A stretch of DNA of 28,561 nucleotides from Pelomyxa schiedti (lineage: Eukaryota; Evosea; Pelobiontida; Pelomyxidae), in assembly GCA_020536535.1 (NCBI GenBank), contig JAHLWZ010000598.1, positions 7,414 to 35,974 of the forward strand, read 5' to 3'. Positions 21,400 through 28,561 of this stretch are shown in pieces; positions within the stretch are counted from its first letter, which is position 1; the number at the start of each line of letters is the position of its first letter. Below the pieces are notes generated by a model, which did not search any database, was not told the origin of the DNA, and saw only the letters and a list, made by a program, of their open reading frames with translations. A program made the translations under genes and the position numbers.

Positions 21400-23282
21400 A
21401 TGGTTACTTTATACTTTATTATTGTATTGTAGGCATACCCCCATTTAAATTGACTCAATTCTGATCACACTCCTTTATTTAGATTTGAATTGGTGCAATG
21501 TAGCGACCCTTTTGGGTTCAGTATCCCCCCTCCGCATTTATCTAGTCAGTGGCCACCATATGACCCAGTAAATTGGCCCCAACAATGGCCTGGATTGAAC
21601 CTGAGCCTCTCATCTGGTGCTCAGAGAAACACAATTGCCTATGCAAACTTTGCTTGGGTGACTGGGAACCTCTGTGCAGACACTTTTTTGCCACCTGGAA
21701 AAGTGGCTGATATTTACGGCTTTCAGTATTTGAGGGATGGCACTCCAAGCGGGTATTGTTTTGCCAGAATAAATTTGAAATGCAACTTTTCCAACAAGGT
21801 TAGGACATAACTCCGCATTTGCGATGGCAATATCTGCTATTGTTCTGAACAACCTCACCACAACGCAACTTGGTTGGCTTAAGGAGTTGGCCAATCTTGA
21901 AGTTAGTTACCTCAATGACACTGTCATAAGCAGACAGCCATTCCAGGGGGCACTGCGGTCATATCTGGAAAATCCTTCCTTGGGTCTGGACTACGAAAAA
22001 GTTATCGAATATGCTGCAAGTATGTTGACAACCCTTTCTTTTCTCCAGTCACCCAGTATAGAAATGTGGGATAGTGACGCCAATCTGACATTGCTCCGTG
22101 GGGAGTATTACGGAAAGGTTATCAGGGACCTTTCGCCAGTGCAGATTGCCTACTGGAACACTTGGTACAACTACACAATTTGGACCTTCCCTAACATTAA
22201 TGTTCTGATGGACAATGTAAGGAGGGTAAGCAAATATTCACCTGATGCTTAACATACATTAGATACACACCATTTTGAATGGCCTTACGAATGACCAAAG
22301 TGTTGAAGTGCAGACGTTTGCTGATGATATATTTGTTCAAGTCACCCAACCAATTTACGGAGATGTTTATTGGGCTCCAGAACGAGTCTCAGACTACTTT
22401 GGTGCATTTTATCTCAAAGACTTGTGAGTTCCACTTTCTTTCTTTTCCTTTTTTTGTTTTTTTTCACAACACTCAACTGAATACCGAAAGGGGAGTTGTT
22501 GGAGTTCCAAATTACACCATTAGTGTAAATGCAACTTTAAACGGAGGTGAACTGTTCCTTGATGTTGCCGGGCCCGATGCCAAAAAGCAAATAAACGATG
22601 TAACCACCATGGAGACCACATGGCTTTATGACTGGGTAACTGTGAGAACCATGTGTGTAGCCACTTTCCCAAATACAACCGGCAGTAATATTTGTCAATC
22701 CACAGGGTTGCTACAGAGTTGCGGAAGTGGCACACACATGGGAATATAAACCAAACCTATGTATGTATCAACCAATGTTTGATATCAAAAAAAACAAACA
22801 CCACTCATGCACAGGTAAGGGAGTACTTGCACCTAAATGGAATGTATGATGGCATGATAGCGTACCTCTATGCTAAAGCATTCACTGACATCGGTTTGGG
22901 GCTGAATTCCACACAAATGTCAAGCCTCCAGGCCAACAGGGAACCACCCTTCGATATCACTGTGAGTCTTGCGCTATTATGAAATTTATGACTAACCAAT
23001 TTATCACAGGTGTGCTACACAACCGGAGGTGCTTTTTTCTTTGCCGAACTCAAATTTGATGAGCCGCAAGTCGGGAACCCACCTCTGGATTTATTCAATG
23101 ACTCCACAACATCCCAGGATTCACTTGGTACTTCCCCCACTTTGTTTCATGAACTTCCTTTCATCTCACAATACCCAGTAGAATCGTGGGATTCTTCGGC
23201 TGTATCTGCTGGTTTTACAACGGAGCCCGCTGTTGTCTTGTTTCTGCTGTTATTTGCAATTAAAACTTTGGCGTGTGTTTAG
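21400..23282 (+). CDS. Secreted, probably GPI-anchored glycoprotein of unknown function
   Basis: Eight exons: 21400-21428, 21483-21752, 21799-22225, 22263-22423, 22491-22652, 22706-22760, 22815-22961, 23010-23282; 1524 bases, 507 residues. The tiny first exon plus exon 2 give a signal peptide, MVTLYFIIVLFELVQC, followed by SDPFG. Many N-x-S/T sites. Distinct motifs are AWVTGNLCADTFLPPGKVAD, FQYLRDGTPSGLGHN, and THGNINQTYVREYL. The end is a small-residue region (WDSSAVSAG) followed by a hydrophobic tail (VVLFLLLFAIKTLA) and stop, the layout of a GPI-attachment signal. I recognise the motif pattern as one shared by uncharacterised secreted proteins of protists but cannot name a function. The LCADTF region with conserved Cys/Asp might be enzymatic; this is a guess. 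Confidence 0.75.
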
Positions 23283-23560
23283 TAAAAGCTGGAACGCTTT
23301 CATGCTAAGAAATTGAATTTGTTTTACTTTATAAAAAACTGTCACGAAGCAAAGGAATATCTGCCCGAGACAGCACCACGCTTTGCGGGTGAAAACCGTT
23401 GAAGAGTGAGGTCTTGCGACCACCGAATTGTTCAAACGGATAATTGGTGAATTCTTCATAATCCACTGCGGGCGATTAAAAACACAGCCTCAGAGGTCAG
23501 GAATTGTGGGAGAGACGGTTCTGAACTTCCCTGAATCAGATTCGTTCTTCGATCGAAAAG

Positions 23561-25695
23561 ATGATGCGAGACGGTACGGTGGGTGTGTTTGGGCCGCCTG
23601 GCGTTGGCAAAACTGCCCTCGCTGAGTCGTACGTTGTTTGTTTACAGAATATCAAATATATTGTTTCCCATGATTTGGCTGCGCTGTACACTGCACATGG
23701 GCAAGTTGCCGAACCACTTCACAGGTTTGTTTGTGGACATTGGCGTCCGGAAGAGTACGATGGAAGTCTGGAAATCACTGTGTGAAATATTTTTTATTTG
23801 GATATTTTCTTTTGCAGACTGATGGCAACCAGTTCAGAAGGCAAGTTTCTACCGATGGAGAAAAATTCGCCCTGGATATCATTGACTGGTGTGGAATGTA
23901 ATTTTGGAAATTTTGATTAAACACAGCTGAAGTTCACGGGAGGATTATTCTAGGATGCAAGATGCACTGTACCTTGTCTTTCCTGTAAAAGTGCTCTGAG
24001 ATTCACCTCCCTCTCCATCAGAATTAGCAAAGCAAATATTATTCTGTTGTGCTTTTCACTTGCGGATAGAAGAACCTTTGAGGAAGCGGTAGAAATGGAC
24101 TTCCAGCGCATCAGAAGAAGCTCAGAGGTAGTAGTAACAGTAAATTCTGAACACTTCTTATCAGGTGTTTTTAGGAGACAATAATACTTCTAGTTGGCCT
24201 CAAGATGGATCTCGTGACTGAGGTGAAGAAATCTTTCATAATTGAGCACTTATTTTATTGCAGGTTCCAGGCTCCTGCGTGACTTTCCAAGAAGGTGTTT
24301 CAGCAGCAACCGAAATCAAGGCGTATGGTTACTTTCAATGCAGGTTGGTCTTGAATGTTCATCCCGTTTTGTAATTTTTGAAAAAGTTCCAAAACATATG
24401 TTGGACTAGACGCCCTTTTTGAGGAAGTATGCAGGGCTGGAAAGTTTTCTGGTTCTGGCTCTGGAACCACCCACCCCAAAAAGTCTGGCTTATTTGGCTG
24501 GTTCTCAAAGAAGCCGAAGAGCATTTCCTCAGAAAGGTGAGACTGCTTTCTTTCTGTTTCACTTATTTGCTGCAGTAACAGCCTTGTACAAATACCAACA
24601 GCCACGATTATTCAACCAGTGGTTTCTCTGATCCCAAATGACATATGGTTGCGTATGCGATGAACAAATAACTAAACACTGACAGTTAATAAAAAATCAG
24701 TTGTTCTGGATTACCTTGATTTTGTGGCACTCATCCGGATTTGCCGCACATGCAAACAATTCTACCACCTTGCAAAAATTGTCTTTCCAGGGGCGATGAG
24801 CAGGCCATACAATTACTGTGGTTGCCTGAAGGTTCCCTGCTGGAAGAATAACTCCTTTACATGGGCACCGGCGAAGCGGTTCCATGAATACACATATTCT
24901 CCCGTTTCCAGTCTATCTTCCAGCCACCGCAGGGTATCGCTTTTCTTCTCCATTTATTTTCCTGCGAACTCACAACTTTTCAGTCTAGTTCGGACGACCG
25001 CACTGTCTGCTTTGGGCCGGATTGCACTATTTTGATGTCAAGTGGAAATCTCTGCCCCATCAAACACCTCCGCGTTGGTGACAGTGTTCTTGCGTACTAC
25101 TATGATGTCTGCGACACAGCACCGGCGGTTGTTCAGTGCATTTGGAAGTGTGCAGTCAACTGTGTGTTTTCCGAAGTAGATCTAACTTTTTGCACCCAAA
25201 CACAACAGGTGCCCAGTTCGAAAACCAATTCCGATGGTTGTCATTGTCCAAAAATCAACCACCACAGATGCGGTTCTTGAACTCACGCCTGATCACCCCA
25301 TTCTCCTTCTCCATCACAATCAACAGTCATTGTGGGAACAACAAAGTCCTCATTCCCATCCCAAAAGCAACAATCAACCAGAATCCGAAACCAACCTGAC
25401 AATCACAAACCAGTGGTGCCTTCCAACCACCCTGTGCCGACCACACATGGTTCGCATGGGATACGTCTACAACTTGGTACTTGAATCACACCAAGGTGCT
25501 GTCATAGTACCGGCACAATCTCGTGACAATGAACGAGGAGGTGGTACACAATTCAGTGGGCCTGAATCTGTTGCATGTTGCGCACTTGGCATGAGTGTGC
25601 CAGGGCACCCTGATGATTGGTGGGGAACACACAAGGTCATTCAGTGGCTGGAATCCAGGCCTGATTTCCCTTATGTCACATCGCCCCCTCCCTGA
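23561..25695 (+). CDS. Ras-like GTPase-F-box-Hint domain fusion protein
   Basis: Twelve exons: 23561-23628, 23725-23779, 23818-23897, 23933-23968, 24022-24127, 24175-24222, 24264 to about 24340, 24410-24536, 24576-24652, 24701-24933, 24984-25165, 25209-25695; about 524 residues. Residues 1-165 are a divergent Ras: P-loop GPPGVGKT (Pro at the Ras G12 place), switch I EEYDGSLE, DWCGIS in place of DTAGQE (Gln61 place is Ile), GLKMDL, and YFQC. After a basic, Ser/Gly linker comes an F-box, IPNDIWLLVLDYLDF then RICRTCKQFYHLAK (about 217-252). From Cys311 a Hint domain runs: CFGPDCTILM, IKHLRVGDSVLA, ELTPDHPILL (the T-x-x-H block), VYNLVLE and CCALG...WWGTHKVIQWL. The joint between exons 7 and 8 is unresolved: a GT donor leaves a one-base phase error, and a GC donor (T|GCAGGT) would fix it. 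F-box suggests SCF recruitment; Hint suggests autoprocessing. Confidence 0.75.
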
Positions 25696-25922
25696 ATAGA
25701 ATGATTGGCCCAAAATTTTGTCCTCTCCAAGGAGCTCCGGAATCAAAATCCGGGTCTTCCTGTAAAAAAGAAGATTTCAGTGAATCGAACGACGAAGTTG
25801 AAAGATCACATCCAGTAATGGTCTTGAAATGCATGTGCAGGTGTGTTATTGGTGATTGATGTCCAAGAGCTCCTTTTCTATTTTATCCTACAACAAACGG
25901 AAAAACGAAGTGACGTAAAGGC

Positions 25923-26833
25923 ATGCAACCAAACAATGTTTGTGGGTTTCTTCCCCTTGCCCTTGTACTCCTGCTTGGGGATGCTGTGACAGGACAGGCT
26001 GTGAATGGTTACTACATCCGAAACAGTGACAATTGGCTTGTGCACATCACGGACCTCAGCAACCCTGCCGGCACTCAAATTTGCAAAGTGAGTGGCCTGT
26101 TTTTTGCTGGTGTGTTCTTATCTGGACTCTTCTCACCACACACACACACACCATAATAACCTGTCTCCGTCCAGGAGACTTCAAGAGCGGCCAAACAGAC
26201 AAGATCTACGCAATCAAGTACACGGACAACACCCTGCACACCATCTCCACGACGGACTGCGCAGACACCCCGATCGGGCCCACAGCAGATGCCGAGCTCG
26301 TGTACTCCACAGGCATGACGTGGACCGAGGCAGGCACGATGTACGTCACGTTCGCGGACTGGGCCGACCCCACGACCTTCCACGAGGGCACCGTCGACAC
26401 GGGCACGGGCCATTACAGCGAGTACGTGACGGGGATGTGGCCCCAGCAGCTGCTCGACATCGCGTTCGACGACATCCCGGCGACGCCGGGCCAGGCGGGC
26501 GTGTACCACCTCGCGGCCGAGGGCGCCGGGCTGTTCACGTGGCACGTGGGCGCGTGGGAGGCCGAGCCGCTGCCGGGGGCGTCGGACCCCGTCGCGTTCG
26601 CGGGGGGCGCGGCGCCCGGGGGCATGTCGCACGACCCGACGACGGGCAAGCTGCTGGCCATCGGCGTCGACTCGGGGACGGGGAGGGAGCAGCTGCTGGA
26701 GATCGACAGGAGCACCGGCGCCGTGGCCAAGAGGTACACCAGCATGGCGGCGTCCAACGCCGCGTGCTTGTGCTTCGGTGCTGTTGTCGCGACCCCCCAC
26801 TCGGCCGAGTGCATCGCCCGGCCAAAGTCGTAG
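25923..26833 (+). CDS. Secreted beta-propeller-like protein
   Basis: Two exons, 25923-26109 and 26175-26833; 281 residues. The donor was chosen as GCTG|GTGTGT because it keeps phase (G + GA); the nearer AAA|GTGAGT does not. Signal peptide: hydrophobic FLPLALVLLLGDAVTG near residue 10-25. Mature part has repeated short units such as GDFKSGQTDKIYAI, GMTWTEAGTMYVTF, GMSHDPTTGKLLAIGV and QLLEIDRSTGAVAKRY, the style of bacterial and protist YncE/NHL-like propellers. Exon 2 is extremely GC-rich, unlike exon 1 and both flanks, which may mean transfer or strong codon bias. The intron holds a CA repeat. Ligand and role unknown. Confidence 0.7.
26136..26152. repeat. (CA)n microsatellite in an intron
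   Basis: Run of CA dinucleotides inside the only intron of the secreted propeller-like gene. Confidence 0.85.
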
Positions 26834-26994
26834 TTTTTTTTAAACCAATTGAAATCGAACCAGCGAAAGGACTCGAGAATGGTTTCTCAGTATCTCAAAT
26901 TACATCGATTCACGCAGTGGATTTCCAATAACAAGTTGAGCTTTAGCAGCAGCAGAACTTCGTGCCCTCCTCCCGCTGCTGTGCCTGCTTGTTT

Positions 26995-28382
26995 CTACAG
27001 CTCTGCCTTGCCATTTTCAAAGCTGGAAACAGCTACCTTGGAATGTGGAGGGAGGTTGGTGAGGTGCATGAGAAGTACCCCTGTTGAGGCCCCTGTCACG
27101 TGTATCTCTGTGCCCTTCTGCCTGATTTGGTGGTGGAACAAAAATCCACGTTCCGCTGTGACGAAGGGCTGCGCACCATCACGATGATCGCAAGAAATTG
27201 GGATTGGACCTGCCTGGATATTTGTTGAATCCCACAGCTGGTACTCTGCTGTCAGTGACACACAGAACATGGTGTCATCCAGCTGCGACAACCTCAGTAC
27301 ATTCTTGGAGATGATTGAACCCCAGGAGGCAGTGCCCTCTTCCCTGACAATCACCTTTCTTCTGAGCAACGTAATTAACAACCGGTTGCCACTGTGTGTC
27401 CCATTGTTGAAGACGAGCACATTTTCAATTGCCGAGTACATGCTGGGTTTTCGGATTCCCCATGAAGTCTCACTCAGAACTCTGGCAAATCCAGTCAGGA
27501 ATGACTCTGCAAGATCAACGGCAACCATGGTGAAGCCCTCGACCACCATCACTGCCTCGTCTTCATTGCTCTTGTTGAAGAACACTGAGACAAGTTGGTT
27601 GTCGTACAGTGCTCTCATTCTCTCCCCACTCTCAGACACTGGAATACGCTTCGCAGAGCAGTCAGAGAGCCTGACCAGTCTGAAGCCTCTCAATCCCATG
27701 CAACTGTGCACCATCCACTTGCAGTTTGCTGACCCCACATCAAATGCCCCCTCCTTGTGGATCAGTAGCTCACTGCCTTTGTTTCCGCCCTCGCCATCAT
27801 CTGTCACCACAGAAGGCACCCTCAACAAAAAAGAAGACGCAGCAATGGAAAACACCATCTCGCACACGCCATTCACCACCATTCCCGTCCCAACCCCGTG
27901 CTTGTTGTTGCTGCTTTCAGGCGCGATGTTGGTCAATAAGGTGTCCCTGATTGGCGCAACAGACATGGCCTCGTAGTGAAGCACTCCATCGTGATCCCAC
28001 TCAAACACAGAGACTGATGATGCTGTTGATTGTGATGGTGGCCACGAACGGCCACTGTTGGGCCTGAAGCAGATAGTGCCCAACAAAGTGGACACACAAA
28101 ACGACGTGAGAATGATGTGCCGGTTGCGGAGCGAATCGACGTCGAGTGATGTGACAGTCACACCAATGGTCGACATTTGTGTTGCGTCAGGAGATCCCAC
28201 AATTGGATGAGAAGCGCGGGCTGGGAGGTCATGAGGCGCGCGGGGCTGCGCGCGCCGCAACGGCTGTGGGACGACGTGGCCAGCGCGGCGAACTGGTCAC
28301 GTGCACTCAGGTGAACAACAATTGTGGGTTGTCCTTGCGGTTGCGGGAGGTGTGGCACTGTTCGTGTCGTGGACGACGCCAT
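26995..28382 (-). CDS. Second member of the lineage-specific family, with an apparent frameshift
   Basis: The start ATG at 28382 opens a frame with SARDQFAALATSSHSRCGAR, SPARLM and LIQLWD, then stops soon after. The remaining homology continues in another frame from about 28180 to 26995 (VTVTSLDVDSL, VSTLLG, FEWDHDG, RLSQLDDTMFCVSL, TGVLLM). Both parts align to the gene at 5941-7179. No AG lies between the end of the first block and the start of the second, so an ordinary intron does not explain the switch; the nearest GT...AG choice would remove the VSTLLG block that the paralogue keeps. This leaves a one-base indel (mutation or sequencing error) near 28150-28200. The rest of the frame, about 400 residues, is open, so damage, if real, is recent. 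Convergent with the propeller-like gene, 161 bp apart. Confidence 0.6.
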
Positions 28383-28453
28383 CACGTTTTTTTTTTTGTG
28401 TGAAAGGGAAAAAAACCCCTTTAAAGGCAACCTTCAAGGTAGTAAAAGAAATG

Positions 28454-28561
28454 TTACTGCTTCCCAGCGTTCAGAATTCTGAGTTGGGCAATGGCATCAG
28501 TATTACCAAGGGAAGCTGCCCTCAGCCACAGTCTCTGTGCCTGATGAATGTCCTTGGCAAA
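28454..28561 (-). CDS. C-terminal end of a Sel1-repeat protein (partial)
   Basis: Reading from the right edge the frame gives a repeat-like helix pair, AQRLWLRAASLGNTDAIAQL, and ends at TAA 28456-28454. The spacing (AASLGNTDA) is that of Sel1-like repeats, which act as protein-interaction scaffolds. Only the last 35 codons are in the window. Confidence 0.65.
   Translation of the reverse strand, partial: FAKDIHQAQRLWLRAASLGNTDAIAQLRILNAGKQ

Noticed and set aside
26075-26800. Minus-strand open frame of 241 codons
   Set aside because: Arg-rich shadow of the GC-rich exon of the secreted propeller-like gene.
1-28561. tRNA, rRNA, CRISPR arrays, insertion sequences or viral genes
   Set aside because: I looked on both strands for B-box-like tRNA motifs, repeat-spacer arrays, transposase-like motifs and capsid- or polymerase-like motifs and saw none.

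Overview
The window is nuclear DNA of a eukaryote. Coding regions are cut by many very short introns, mostly 35-75 bp, with GT...AG ends. All three standard stop codons are used. The gene content (TRIM-like proteins, Rho, Ras and Rab32 GTPases, a very large USP-type protein, C2, laminin-G-like, Hint and F-box domains, GPI-anchored and secreted proteins) suits a free-living amoeboid protist. The protein family seen at both 5941-7179 and 26995-28382 resembles a large paralogous family I remember from the archamoeba Pelomyxa. That assignment is from memory and was not checked.

Layout. 1-3289, minus strand: two tandem TRIM-like genes (RING-like, B-boxes, coiled coil, galactose-binding-like C-terminus); the left one runs off the window. 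3469-5544, minus: one 14-exon gene encoding WW-WW-zinc finger-WW-Rho GTPase with a CAAX end. 5941-7179, minus: member of the Pelomyxa-type family; a decayed piece of the same family lies near 7330-7640. 7821-9144, plus: C2 plus laminin-G-like protein, followed by a second copy of its last exon. 9484-10671, minus: Rab32-like GTPase, divergent from a giant gene at 10887-21120, plus, that encodes a USP9X/USP24-like protein with Ubl, UBA and CUE-like parts and a lost catalytic cysteine. 21400-23282, plus: secreted, probably GPI-anchored protein of unknown function. 23561-25695, plus: Ras-like GTPase-F-box-Hint fusion. 25923-26833, plus: secreted propeller-like protein in a very GC-rich block. 26995-28382, minus: second member of the Pelomyxa-type family with an apparent frameshift. 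28454-28561, minus: the end of a Sel1-repeat protein.

The most unusual content is two domain fusions that put small GTPases onto ubiquitin- or protein-processing modules, and a USP that keeps its fold but not its nucleophile. I joined exons by hand using reading phase, splice dinucleotides and protein-family similarity. In the WW-Rho, Rab32, C2-LamG, GPI-protein and TRIM-2 genes the exon lengths sum to a multiple of three. The giant USP gene is only partly reconstructed, and one joint in the Ras-F-box-Hint gene is unresolved.
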